Source: an uncultured Bacillota bacterium (GTDB lineage: Bacteria; Bacillota_I; Bacilli_A; Izemoplasmatales; UBA1188). Taken from it: a stretch of 49,362 nucleotides of DNA. The stretch covers positions 1 through 49,362 of the forward strand of contig CALCVH010000018.1 of NCBI GenBank assembly GCA_937907585.1. The letters run 5' to 3'. Below, piece after piece: positions 32,395-41,709 of this stretch. Below the pieces are notes generated by a model, which saw only the letters and a program-made list of their open reading frames with translations, searched no databases and had not been told where the DNA came from. Every line of letters begins with the position of its first letter. Within the stretch, counting starts at the first letter, position 1. The position numbers were made by a program, and so were the translations under genes.

Positions 32395-33777
32395 TTATAC
32401 AATAATTTTAAAATAATTAATAGCGTTATAGTAGGAAATATTTTTTATTACCTCTCCAACAAGTTTTATATTGTTGGTTATTTCGTTATTCTCTACCAAA
32501 TTTCCTAAATAATCACATAATATTCTTCTAAAATAATGATGTCTTGAATATGATAAGAACGATCTACTATCAGTTAACATTCCTATAAACGAATCAATGT
32601 GTCCTAATGATGTTAAATCATCTAAATGTTTTTTGATACCATTTTTGTGATCTAAGAACCACCAGCTTGCACCATATTGTATTTTTCCCTTAGCACTGCT
32701 ATCTTGAAAACAACCTAGTAAAGTCAGCATTTCGGAGTTCATTTTAGGGTTCAAATTAAACAAAATAATTTTAGGCAATAGGTTTTCGTTGTTCAATTTA
32801 TCAAATAAACAGCTTAGTTCTTTAATGCTGTTTTCGCTTGAAATGCTATCAAATCCAGTGTCTAATCCAAGTTTATTTAACATTTTTGTATTGTTATTGC
32901 GCATAGCACCTATATGAAGTTCAGTAACAATATTATATTTGGCATATAGTTTTAGCAAATAGTATGTTAAATATCCTTTGAAGATTTTTACTTCGTTAAT
33001 AGATAATTCCTTGTTGTTTCTTCTATCAACGAACACTTTATTTGCTTCTTTTTTAGTTGGTACATTATATACAGCTTCAAGAGCAATATCAGCAGCAACG
33101 CACCCCTTACTAATAAATGATTTTAGCCTATTTTCTATTGCGTTTTCAAGTTCATCTATATCTTTTATGTTCCCTAATTTATCAACATAACTATTGTAGT
33201 TTGAGGCATCTATATTCATTATCTTATCAGCTCTAAAAGCAGGAAATACTCTAAACTTATAGTTTTTCTCTTTAATACAATCAAAAACTTCTAGATTATC
33301 AAAGATTTCATTAGTAGTAAATAGATGTGTAACCTTAGATTCTTCAATTAGTTTAACAGGAGTGATCTCATTTTCTTTTATATATTTATTACATTCATCC
33401 CAAATTTTTGGCGCATTTTCTTCATTAATTTCTAGATTACAATTAAAATAATCTCTTAATTCAATTTGTGACCAATGATACAAAGGATTTCCAAATGCTG
33501 TTGATAACACCTTGCAATAAACTAAAAACTTTTCTTTGTTTGATTTGCTACCAGTAATATATTCTTCATCAATTCCATAATTACGCATTAAACGCCATTT
33601 GTAATGATCGCCTTTAAGCCATATTTCATATATATCTTCAAATTGTTTATTTTCTAGAATTTGATATTCTGAGAGATGACAGTGATAATCAAAGATAGGC
33701 ATATCTTTAGCATAATTAAAATATAACTCATTTGCAGTTTTATTAGAAAGCAAAAAATTATCATTAATGTATGACAT
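32395..33777 (-). CDS. uxaC: Uronate isomerase
   Basis: Converts D-galacturonate to tagaturonate (and glucuronate to fructuronate). The 460-residue length is normal. The metal-binding pair H32-x-H34 is in IFDYHCHLS, followed by the family block FEDIYEIWLKGDHYKWRLMR with the GDHYKWR signature. The late QYGASWWFLDHKNGIKKHLD and GMLTDSRSFLSYSRHHYFRR are also diagnostic. It is the last gene of the operon, and the toxin relic follows directly. Twelve bases separate it from kdgA. Confidence 0.97.
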   Translation of the reverse strand: MSYINDNFLLSNKTANELYFNYAKDMPIFDYHCHLSEYQILENKQFEDIYEIWLKGDHYKWRLMRNYGIDEEYITGSKSNKEKFLVYCKVLSTAFGNPLYHWSQIELRDYFNCNLEINEENAPKIWDECNKYIKENEITPVKLIEESKVTHLFTTNEIFDNLEVFDCIKEKNYKFRVFPAFRADKIMNIDASNYNSYVDKLGNIKDIDELENAIENRLKSFISKGCVAADIALEAVYNVPTKKEANKVFVDRRNNKELSINEVKIFKGYLTYYLLKLYAKYNIVTELHIGAMRNNNTKMLNKLGLDTGFDSISSENSIKELSCLFDKLNNENLLPKIILFNLNPKMNSEMLTLLGCFQDSSAKGKIQYGASWWFLDHKNGIKKHLDDLTSLGHIDSFIGMLTDSRSFLSYSRHHYFRRILCDYLGNLVENNEITNNIKLVGEVIKNISYYNAINYFKIIV

Positions 33778-33789
33778 AGTGACCTCTTA

Positions 33790-34407
33790 TTAATTATTTA
33801 TTTCCTTTACTATTTTTCTTGCGCATAAAGATAATTGAGTTATTTCTTCTTTATTTCCTTTTACTAGCCAAGAACCTCCACAAGCAATTATCTTTTTAAA
33901 ACTAAGAAATTCTTTTAAATTATCATTATTTACTCCGCCTGTAGGCATAAATGATACTTGTGGAAATGCAGAACTTAAAGCTTTAATTGTTTTTAATCCG
34001 CCAAATTCTCCTGCAGGAAAGAATTTAACCAAATTAATGTTCTTGCTTAATGCATTCATTATTTCTGTTGGAGTTAATACACCAGGAATATACGGTATCT
34101 CACTTTTTTTGCATTCTTCATATACTTCATCGCTAAAACCAGGAGATACAATAAACTTCGCTCCATAATTAATTGCTTCTATACATTGTTTTTTATCTAT
34201 TATAGTGCCTGCGCCAATAAGCATATTAGGATATTCCAATACAGCTTTTTTTAAACACGCAGGTGCACATTCTGTTCTATAACATATTTCAGCAATAGGA
34301 ACATCTCCATCTATAAGCGCTTGTAGTATTGAATCAACTTCTTTTATGTTATTAAATACAACTACTGGAACTATTCTTATTTCTTTTATTTTTGATATAG
34401 CGTCCAT
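33790..34407 (-). CDS. kdgA: 2-keto-3-deoxy-6-phosphogluconate aldolase
   Basis: Splits KDPG into pyruvate and glyceraldehyde-3-phosphate, the last step of uronate breakdown. The Schiff-base lysine is K128 in NLVKFFPAGEFGG; AEICYRTECAP, IGAGTI and MPTGGVNNDN are the further blocks of this class I aldolase. At 205 residues it is complete. It may also cleave related keto-deoxy sugar phosphates. Five bases separate it from kdgK, the preceding step. Confidence 0.96.
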   Translation of the reverse strand: MDAISKIKEIRIVPVVVFNNIKEVDSILQALIDGDVPIAEICYRTECAPACLKKAVLEYPNMLIGAGTIIDKKQCIEAINYGAKFIVSPGFSDEVYEECKKSEIPYIPGVLTPTEIMNALSKNINLVKFFPAGEFGGLKTIKALSSAFPQVSFMPTGGVNNDNLKEFLSFKKIIACGGSWLVKGNKEEITQLSLCARKIVKEINN

Positions 34408-34412
34408 AATAG

Positions 34413-35438
34413 TTACCTCTGAACTCTTCCAGATGCATTACCTTTTACTAAAGATAACACTTCTTCTTCAGTTACTAAATTGAAATCACCAGGAATAGTA
34501 TGTTTAAGCGCGCTTGATGCGACAGCGAATTCTAACGCATCTTTTTGATTACCATTATATTTGATTAATCCATGAATTAATCCAGCAGCGAATGAATCTC
34601 CTCCACCCACTCTATCAACTATAGGCATAATATCATAATGTTTTGACTCATAGAATTCTTTTCCATTATATATTAATGCTTTCCAGCCATTATGAGATGC
34701 GCTATATGATTCTCTTAAAGATGATACTACATATTTAAAGTTATATGTTTCTTTCATTTCTTTAAAGATTTCATAGTACCCACTAGCGCTTGTATCACCT
34801 TTTTCTATATCAGCCTTAGGAGTGAAACCTAGACACAGTTTAGCATCTTCTTCATTTCCAATGCACACATCAACATATTTCATTAATGGTTTCATTATTG
34901 ATTGAGCTTTTTCAGTAGTCCATAATTTCTTTCTAAAGTTTAAATCACATGAAATAATTACATTATGTTTTTTAGCACATTCACAAGCTTTTTTAATTAA
35001 CTCTGCAGCTTTATCAGATATTGCAGGTGTAATACCTGTCCAGTGGAACCAAAAGCATCCATCAAATATCTTATCAAAATCAAAATCACTAGTATCTGCT
35101 AAAGATATCGCAGAATCTTTCCTATCATATATTACCTTTGATGGCCTCATTGATGAACCACTTTCAAGAAAATATATACCCAGTCTATCTCCGCCTCTTG
35201 ATATATATTCAGTATTTACGCCATATCTTCTTAATGCGTTTAAAGCAGATTGACCTATTTCGTTTTTAGGTAGCTTAGTAACATAATATACATCATTACC
35301 ATAATTAGCTAATGATATAGCGACATTAGCTTCTCCTCCACCATAACAAACATCAAACGAATCTGATTGTATAAATCTTTGATTATCAGGTGTAGATAAT
35401 CTTAACATTATCTCACCCATAGTTACTATTTTTGGCAT
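34413..35438 (-). CDS. kdgK: 2-keto-3-deoxygluconate kinase (PfkB family)
   Basis: Phosphorylates KDG to KDPG. The 341-residue PfkB-fold protein starts VTMGEIMLRLSTPDNQRFIQ, the KdgK-type N-terminus, contains YGGGEANVAISLANYG (signature 1) and ends with DRVGGGDSFAAGLIHGL (signature 2 with the catalytic Asp). Its assignment as KDG kinase rests on the N-terminal pattern and on neighbours kdgA and uxaA. It is not the same subfamily as the second PfkB kinase in this operon. Confidence 0.94.
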   Translation of the reverse strand: MPKIVTMGEIMLRLSTPDNQRFIQSDSFDVCYGGGEANVAISLANYGNDVYYVTKLPKNEIGQSALNALRRYGVNTEYISRGGDRLGIYFLESGSSMRPSKVIYDRKDSAISLADTSDFDFDKIFDGCFWFHWTGITPAISDKAAELIKKACECAKKHNVIISCDLNFRKKLWTTEKAQSIMKPLMKYVDVCIGNEEDAKLCLGFTPKADIEKGDTSASGYYEIFKEMKETYNFKYVVSSLRESYSASHNGWKALIYNGKEFYESKHYDIMPIVDRVGGGDSFAAGLIHGLIKYNGNQKDALEFAVASSALKHTIPGDFNLVTEEEVLSLVKGNASGRVQR

Positions 35439-35449
35439 TTGGGCACCTC

Positions 35450-36889
35450 CTAAAGTGTAACGCCATCTTTGAAGATGGCTATATCATATAATTTATTAAT
35501 TTCATTTTTAGTTTTATATTCACCATTTATAGTTTTTATAACTAAGTCTAATAATTCACTAAATGCACTATCGAATGTTTTATTATCGATAATATCTCCA
35601 GCATTATAATCAATCCATCTTTCTTTTTTATTAAATAACGTAGAATTAGATGAAATCTTAACAGTTGGAACAATAGAACCAAATGGTGTTCCTCTTCCTG
35701 TAGTAAATAAAATCAGTTGAGCATCAGAACAAACAAGATTTGTTGTAGATACAATATCGTTTCCAGGACCATTTAAAAGATTCAAGCCTTTGTTTACTAC
35801 TTTTTGGTTTTCTTTTAATACATCAACTATTTCGCTATATCCACCTTTTTGAATACAACCAAGTGATTTATCTTCTAGTGTAGTAATTCCGCCCTCTTTG
35901 TTTCCTGGAGATGGGTTCTCATAACATACTTGATTATGATTTTTATAATATGTTTTAAAATTGTTAATCAAATCAACCGTTTTATTATAGATAGATTCAT
36001 CCTTACACCTATTCATAAGGAGTTGTTCAGCACCGAACATCTCAGGAACTTCTGTAAGAAGTGATGATGCGTTATTTTTAACAAAGTAATCAGATATTAT
36101 TCCTACAAGTGGGTTAGCGGTAATACCTGATAATCCATCAGAACCACCACACTTTAATCCTAAAGTAATAGATGAAAGTGGCACTTCTGCTCTTTTATCT
36201 TTAACCATCTCTTGATAAATCTCATTTAATAATTCTAATGAGTCTTCAATCTCGTCTTTAGAGTTTTGAAGAATGATAGATTTAATTCTTTTTTTATCAT
36301 AATCTTTTAAAGATTTTAAGAATGGTTCAAGTTGATTGTTTTCACAACCTAGTGATACTATCAAGACACCTCCAAAGTTAGGGTGCTTTGCGATGCTTAA
36401 TAGCGTATCTTTAGTAAACAACATGTCATCACCAATCTGTGAACAGCCATATGGATGAGTTAACGCAATAACATCATCTATACCATCAAGATTGTTTCTT
36501 TTAATAAACTCATCTTTAATTCTATTAACAGTACTATTGATACAGCCAACAAGAGGTAGTATTAATAGGTTATTTCTAATGCCGTATTTGTTGTTTGATC
36601 GTTTATAGACCATTACTTTCTTGTTATCGAAAGAGAATTTATTCTCTATTACTGCTTTTTCATAGTGATATACAGGTTCTTCATCTAATAAGGTCTTAAT
36701 ATTATGAGTATGAACGTGCTCGTTCTTTTTAATATCTTTAGTTGCGACTCCTATTGGATAACCATATTTATAAATCTTTTCACCTGCTTTAATATCTATT
36801 GATGCTATCTTATGTCCGAAAGGAACGATATCGTTTGTTAAGGCTATTAAAACATTATCTTTTTCATTTAATTTTATATACTTATTCAT
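35450..36889 (-). CDS. uxaA: Altronate dehydratase
   Basis: Dehydrates D-altronate to KDG. The N-terminal SAF domain begins KYIKLNEKDNVLIAL; the large domain contains HPYGCSQIGDD, VSLGCENNQ, LKCGGSDGLSGITANPLVG and TTGRGTPFG, all typical of UxaA. I start at the ATG at 36889, which has GAGGGG just upstream; the reading frame could open five codons earlier inside uxaB. It overlaps uxaB by eight bases. Its presence, without mannonate dehydratase, points to galacturonate. Confidence 0.95.
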   Translation of the reverse strand: MNKYIKLNEKDNVLIALTNDIVPFGHKIASIDIKAGEKIYKYGYPIGVATKDIKKNEHVHTHNIKTLLDEEPVYHYEKAVIENKFSFDNKKVMVYKRSNNKYGIRNNLLILPLVGCINSTVNRIKDEFIKRNNLDGIDDVIALTHPYGCSQIGDDMLFTKDTLLSIAKHPNFGGVLIVSLGCENNQLEPFLKSLKDYDKKRIKSIILQNSKDEIEDSLELLNEIYQEMVKDKRAEVPLSSITLGLKCGGSDGLSGITANPLVGIISDYFVKNNASSLLTEVPEMFGAEQLLMNRCKDESIYNKTVDLINNFKTYYKNHNQVCYENPSPGNKEGGITTLEDKSLGCIQKGGYSEIVDVLKENQKVVNKGLNLLNGPGNDIVSTTNLVCSDAQLILFTTGRGTPFGSIVPTVKISSNSTLFNKKERWIDYNAGDIIDNKTFDSAFSELLDLVIKTINGEYKTKNEINKLYDIAIFKDGVTL

Positions 36890-38321
36890 AATGCCCCTCA
36901 ACAAAATCAGCTAAAGCTTTCTTCATTCCTAATTCTTTTATTCTATTATAGTAATCTAATACATATTCATAGAAACCATTTAACTTTGTTAAATCGGTTC
37001 CAAAGAAATCTGTATTGCTTAAGAATTTATAGACATAATCGCTATCGTTCTTAATTGAGTTTATATATTCTAAGTATTGAGCATTATCGTTTAGCTTTAT
37101 ATCATCTTCTCCTCTTTTACCTTGATAGAAAATGGCTAAAGAGGCGAGGCTAAACGCTATCACCTTAGAATATGTTCCGTTTAATTTATTATAATCAAAT
37201 AGAGTTGGTAGAACTCTTTCTTTATATTTAGATATAGAGTTTAATGCGATAGACATTAGTTCATGTCTAACGAATGGATTCAGATATCTTTCAAATACGC
37301 TATTCGCAAAGCTAGTTAAATCATCTTTATCTAAATCTATAGTAGGTATTACAACATCATATACAAATTTCTTAGCGTATTCACCTACATATTTATCTAA
37401 TATAGATTCTCTAACTGTATCAATACCATATAGATATGATACAGGAACCATTAATGTATGACATCCGTTAAGGATTCTTACTTTTCTTTCTTTATATGGC
37501 TTAATTGATTCTACGTATTTAGCATTTAATCCAATTTTATGTATAGGGAATATATTCTTTATATGTTCATCGTTTTCTAATACCCATAGGTGGAATATTT
37601 CGCCAACTACTACGTTTTCATCAATGTAGCCTAGTTCATTATATGTTTCGTTGATATCACCTTTAGGATATCCAGGAACAATCCTATCAACTAGTGTAGA
37701 TGAAAAATGACAACTATTATTGATCCAATCTATAAAATCATTATCATAACCTTTTAATTCTGATAACTTTAATAAGACTTCTTTTAATTTCTTTGCGTTA
37801 TTATCTATTAGCTCGCAACAAATAAAAGATAGTCCCTTACTAACGTCGTGGTTAAAATAATCATATCTCGTCTTAAGAAGAGAAAGTACTTTTGAAGGAA
37901 ATGATTTAGGTGTTTTATCAAAATCTAAATCATTTTCATCTAACACTATACCTGCTTCAGTTGTATTAGATATAATTAATTCTAAATCTTCTTTTTTAGC
38001 GTAATCTAGGTATCTATCATATTCTGTATATGGATTGATAAAATCGCTCAAAACATCAATAACTTCATGATTTCTAATGACCTCGTTGTTTTCAATGCCT
38101 TGAAGATATAAAGTATATAATCCATCTTGTTCTTTCAAATCTTGAACTCTTCCACTTGGAAGTGGCTGAACAACACATACGTGACTATCAATAAGTCCTT
38201 GATCATTCATCTTTTTTATAAACCAATCAACAAACGCTCTTAGAAAATTTCCTTCGCCAAATTGAAGTATTTTAATATTTTTTGTTTTTTTATTAATAAT
38301 TTTTGATGTTAGCTTTTCCAT
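36882..38321 (-). CDS. uxaB: Tagaturonate reductase (altronate oxidoreductase)
   Basis: NADH-dependent reduction of tagaturonate to altronate; member of the mannitol dehydrogenase long-chain family. KILQFGEGNFLRAFVDWFIK is the cofactor-binding N-terminus in UxaB form; SNTTEAGI, STLVDRIVPGYPKG and the catalytic lysine block ERKVRILNGCHTLM follow. At 479 residues it matches UxaB. A fructuronate reductase (UxuB) has a different N-terminus and I judge that less likely. It lies 16 bases after the transporter gene. Confidence 0.94.
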   Translation of the reverse strand: MEKLTSKIINKKTKNIKILQFGEGNFLRAFVDWFIKKMNDQGLIDSHVCVVQPLPSGRVQDLKEQDGLYTLYLQGIENNEVIRNHEVIDVLSDFINPYTEYDRYLDYAKKEDLELIISNTTEAGIVLDENDLDFDKTPKSFPSKVLSLLKTRYDYFNHDVSKGLSFICCELIDNNAKKLKEVLLKLSELKGYDNDFIDWINNSCHFSSTLVDRIVPGYPKGDINETYNELGYIDENVVVGEIFHLWVLENDEHIKNIFPIHKIGLNAKYVESIKPYKERKVRILNGCHTLMVPVSYLYGIDTVRESILDKYVGEYAKKFVYDVVIPTIDLDKDDLTSFANSVFERYLNPFVRHELMSIALNSISKYKERVLPTLFDYNKLNGTYSKVIAFSLASLAIFYQGKRGEDDIKLNDNAQYLEYINSIKNDSDYVYKFLSNTDFFGTDLTKLNGFYEYVLDYYNRIKELGMKKALADFVEGHYE

Positions 38322-38337
38322 ATAAAACCACCTCTAT

Positions 38338-39606
38338 TTATTCACTAACTAAGTTTTCTTTCTTTTTTGATTTTGTAAATATCAAATAAATAAGCGCAAG
38401 CAGTGCAGATATTATTGCGATAACTATAAGTGAAGAGAACGCATATGTCCACCCGCCTTTATCTGCCATAGCACCTAAAACGTATGTAGCAATTGAAGTT
38501 CCTATATAACAAGCACCATTTAAAAATCCTGCTAGAAAACCTGCATCAAACTTTCCTTCAAAAGTTAAAGGTATTTGTACAGTTGTTGTATTTGATACTA
38601 TTCCCATTACTATTGCTTCAATAGTAAATAATGTAATTACAAGTACCCAGTTAACATTTAAGAATACATAAACTAAAACAATCAATAAAGCTCCAACAAC
38701 AAAACAAAGCAGCGATATGAATATATGATTCTTTAATAATTTAATTAAAACAGGAGATATTACCGCTACACTTAATGAAAACAAAGGCAACATTACCGAC
38801 ATAAATATTGAAAGAGAATCAGACAAGTTATAGCATTCTTTAAGTATTGCGGGAACCCACGACTGTAATCCACCTGAAATAGCATAGCTAACAAGTGAGA
38901 ACTCAAAAAATAACAATAAAAGAACCACACTTCTCTTATCAATTTTTTCTTTTGGAGCAATTCTTTTTCTAAACAACAATCTTTCTTCTTTTCCCGGTTT
39001 TTTAATTCCTTTAGTAAATGAAAAGAATAATATTGCAGCAGAAATTGATATAATTCCTGCAGTTAAAAAGCAATACATAAACATACTTGTATTTATAGCG
39101 AATATGGCGCAAATACCAATTGCGGCAAACTTGCCTCCAGTTGAAGCTGTAGCCATAACAACAGTAACGATACCAATATTTTTCTTTGATATATTTTCTC
39201 TTAATATTAAAAGAAATACTGGCCATAAATTTGCCTGAGCTAGTCCATTTAGAAGCCATAAATATTTTATGATGTTGAATTCTATTCCAGCATATATAAT
39301 GACATTTATTATGCCCGATGTTACTAGCGCAATTATAATTAATAATCTTCTATTATATCTATGGCATACGAATCCTACTAATATCTGTCCTAGTCCATAT
39401 GCAAAAAAGAACAAAGTAGCAGGAAGTGATGCTACTGCATGTTCAACAGAAAACTTTTCCATTATAAGAGTTACATTTGAACTATAACTATATCTACCTA
39501 ACAAGGCAAGAACATACGATATCCAACAAATAACAATTATTGCTATTTGTTTTTTGTTGGATAAGGATGTTTCAACTACCTCTTCTTTTATTTCACAATT
39601 ATCCAT
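38338..39606 (-). CDS. MFS transporter, probable uronate or glycoside importer
   Basis: A 422-residue protein with about 12 membrane helices and the major facilitator layout. Helix 1 contains WISYVLALLGRYSYSSNV, helix 4-5 LNGLAQANLWPVFLLILREN, which resembles the organophosphate/hexuronate symporters (UhpC, GlpT, ExuT groups). The central loop is charged (KGIKKPGKEERLLFRKRIAP). Its position before uxaB suggests uronate or small oligosaccharide uptake; the substrate is an inference. It overlaps the preceding reductase gene by one base (TAATG). Confidence 0.88.
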   Translation of the reverse strand: MDNCEIKEEVVETSLSNKKQIAIIVICWISYVLALLGRYSYSSNVTLIMEKFSVEHAVASLPATLFFFAYGLGQILVGFVCHRYNRRLLIIIALVTSGIINVIIYAGIEFNIIKYLWLLNGLAQANLWPVFLLILRENISKKNIGIVTVVMATASTGGKFAAIGICAIFAINTSMFMYCFLTAGIISISAAILFFSFTKGIKKPGKEERLLFRKRIAPKEKIDKRSVVLLLLFFEFSLVSYAISGGLQSWVPAILKECYNLSDSLSIFMSVMLPLFSLSVAVISPVLIKLLKNHIFISLLCFVVGALLIVLVYVFLNVNWVLVITLFTIEAIVMGIVSNTTTVQIPLTFEGKFDAGFLAGFLNGACYIGTSIATYVLGAMADKGGWTYAFSSLIVIAIISALLALIYLIFTKSKKKENLVSE

Positions 39607-40142
39607 TAAACACCTTTTCCAAGATCAAACGCCTCTTGTAAACCCTTATTTCCTTCAATTGCCCTTTCTTCTTCGATTCCACCAACAAAAACTTTGCCAG
39701 CAAGTCTAGATCCTTTCATGCATTTAATCCAGCCTTCTACGCCTTTTACTAATGCGTCTATTGTATGTGGATCATTATCATCTGATGTTGCTAATATATA
39801 AACATCTTTAAAACTTCTTTCTCTTGAAAATAAAGAATTAGCTCTATCAATCATAGTTTTCATTTGGCCACTCATCTCATAGTAATATACAGGTGTAGCC
39901 CAAACTATTACATCTGATTGTGCCATTTTATCAGTAATTTCGTTGGCATCGTCATCAATTACACAATGTCCTATTTTTTGACAGGCAAAACAACCTCTAC
40001 AAAAACTTATATTTTTATTCTTTAAAGATACTATTTCTACTTTATTTCCGCTAGAGATAGCACCTTCTTTAAAATATTCAGCAAGCATGCTAGAGTTGCT
40101 GCCGTTTCTTAAACTTGTTGTTATTATTAGAACATTCTTCAT
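39606..40142 (-). CDS. Iron-sulfur flavoprotein-like NAD(P)H-dependent FMN reductase
   Basis: A 178-residue flavodoxin-fold protein. TTSLRNGSNSSMLAEYF binds the FMN phosphate, and VIWATPVYYYEMSGQMKTMIDR is the second FMN block. Between them, C48, C51, C54 and C60 form CX2CX2CX5C, the compact motif that holds a 4Fe-4S cluster in Isf-type proteins; many related reductases carry it. It is encoded inside a sugar operon, which is unusual unless a redox step is part of the pathway. Substrate unknown. Confidence 0.85.
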   Translation of the reverse strand: MKNVLIITTSLRNGSNSSMLAEYFKEGAISSGNKVEIVSLKNKNISFCRGCFACQKIGHCVIDDDANEITDKMAQSDVIVWATPVYYYEMSGQMKTMIDRANSLFSRERSFKDVYILATSDDNDPHTIDALVKGVEGWIKCMKGSRLAGKVFVGGIEEERAIEGNKGLQEAFDLGKGV

Positions 40143-40151
40143 ATGGTACCT

Positions 40152-40769
40152 CTACTTTAAATTGTCTATTATTTGATTACATATTTGGTTCATGCCTAGA
40201 GCTGTTGGATGGCCATTGATTTTATCTATATCATGCAATACAACATAATCTATACCAAATTTATTTGATGATTCAATCATACAATTTACTATTTCCTCTT
40301 TTAAATCGGTGTTGATTACACATAGTATTTTAGATTTAGGTAAATCTTCTCTTAGATTGTATAGTAAATATGAAATCGCAGGAAAAACATTATATAAATC
40401 ATCTTCAGTCCAATCACTGAATTTTATTTCACCTAATGGTGCATCAGCCCAACTATCATTAATTCCGCCAAACACTATTGCTAAATCAATATCATTATTA
40501 AATAATCCATTGTTCTTTTGTTTTTTATATCTACAAATAAAAGATGATGTTTTAGAACAGTCGTAATTATTGTATCCGGTATAACAGATTGTAGAACCTG
40601 ACCAACTATTATTATGAACAAGGTTATATCCGGTTTTACTAATAAATAGCTTCCACCACGTCTTATCTACTTCATCAACATCTAAGCTTGGATAATATTT
40701 AGTATGGCCTTCAGGTACATAATCTTTAAATGTGGAATAACTATCTCCAAATATTATAAAATTTTTCAT
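40152..40769 (-). CDS. SGNH/GDSL-family hydrolase (cytosolic)
   Basis: A 205-residue protein with no signal peptide. FIIFGDSYSTF has the nucleophile serine, NNSWSGSTI the block II glycine region, VFGGINDSWADAP the GxND block III, and DKINGHPTALGMNQI the D-x-x-H block V. It is probably an intracellular carbohydrate esterase that removes acyl groups from imported sugars. Its start overlaps the yitT stop by four bases, so it is translated with the operon. Confidence 0.87.
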   Translation of the reverse strand: MKNFIIFGDSYSTFKDYVPEGHTKYYPSLDVDEVDKTWWKLFISKTGYNLVHNNSWSGSTICYTGYNNYDCSKTSSFICRYKKQKNNGLFNNDIDLAIVFGGINDSWADAPLGEIKFSDWTEDDLYNVFPAISYLLYNLREDLPKSKILCVINTDLKEEIVNCMIESSNKFGIDYVVLHDIDKINGHPTALGMNQICNQIIDNLK

Positions 40770-41701
40770 TCTGTTTTACCTTCTATATTAGAACGTTCAT
40801 CGAGTTCTATTCTTTTTCTAATGTCTTCTTCTTTTTCTTCATCTAATCTGTAATCGAAATTTCCGTGTACACCCATTACATCTGAATAGTAAACAAAAGC
40901 GCCATCTATTTTTTTAATTAATCTTAAGAATTCACCTATTTGTCTATAACTAACTAGGCAAATCAATATATCTTTTTCTTCGTTACTAAAAGCTCCTTCT
41001 GCTTTTAATATGGTTGCGCCATGTCTTAAATCAAAGATTATCATATCTTTTAGTATGTTTGTTTGTGATTTATCAACTACTATTTCAAATTTAACAGCGT
41101 TTCTTCTGTCCCTTAATATCATCTCTGATATCTTTTCACAAACAAACACTTCAATTATAGATAATAACGCTGAATGGATATTGCCATATACAATAAAGCC
41201 AATAACTATGATGATATAACTAACATAAGCAATAATAGATTCAACATTTTTATGTGGCAATTTCTTTTGAATCATACAACCGATAACATCTGCACCACCT
41301 GATGATCCGCCAATTTTAAGCAGTATTGCGGTTAATCCTTGGCATACGCCACCAAATATAGCAGCAAGAACATCGTTATCGGTATATTGATACATATTTA
41401 TCTTTTCACATACTAATAAAGTAATAGAAAGAACTACTGTATAGATAAGCGTATAAATAACATATCTTTTTTTAAGCATAAACCATGCAGCAATCAATAA
41501 AGGTAAGTTTAAGGCAAAAGTAAAAATACCAGCATTTACCTTAGTAAGATACTGAAGCACAGTTGCGAGTCCATCTACACCACTAGGCGCAAAGTTGGCT
41601 TTATATACAAACATCCACAAGCCTAACGCCACAACTATGGTAGTTGGAATAATTATTAGTATATTTATTATTTCATGTTTAATGGTTTTGCTTGATTTCA
41701 T
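40766..41701 (-). CDS. YitT-family membrane protein (DUF161 plus DUF2179)
   Basis: Five to six membrane helices in the first 200 residues (GLWMFVYKANFAPSGVDGLA is the family's typical first block, then GGSSGGADVIG) followed by a cytosolic DUF2179 domain of about 90 residues (LRHGATILKAEGAFSNEEKD). Function is not established; members are widespread in Firmicutes, usually as stand-alone genes. Here it sits inside the sugar operon between an esterase and an SGNH hydrolase, with short or overlapping junctions, so export or import of a pathway intermediate is conceivable. Confidence 0.9.
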   Translation of the reverse strand: MKSSKTIKHEIINILIIIPTTIVVALGLWMFVYKANFAPSGVDGLATVLQYLTKVNAGIFTFALNLPLLIAAWFMLKKRYVIYTLIYTVVLSITLLVCEKINMYQYTDNDVLAAIFGGVCQGLTAILLKIGGSSGGADVIGCMIQKKLPHKNVESIIAYVSYIIIVIGFIVYGNIHSALLSIIEVFVCEKISEMILRDRRNAVKFEIVVDKSQTNILKDMIIFDLRHGATILKAEGAFSNEEKDILICLVSYRQIGEFLRLIKKIDGAFVYYSDVMGVHGNFDYRLDEEKEEDIRKRIELDERSNIEGKTE

Positions 41702-41709
41702 TTTATTAA

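Noticed and set aside
36882..38321. The reductase as mannitol or mannonate dehydrogenase
   Set aside because: The QFGEGNFLRAFVDW start and NTTEAGI block fit UxaB better, and altronate dehydratase is the next gene.
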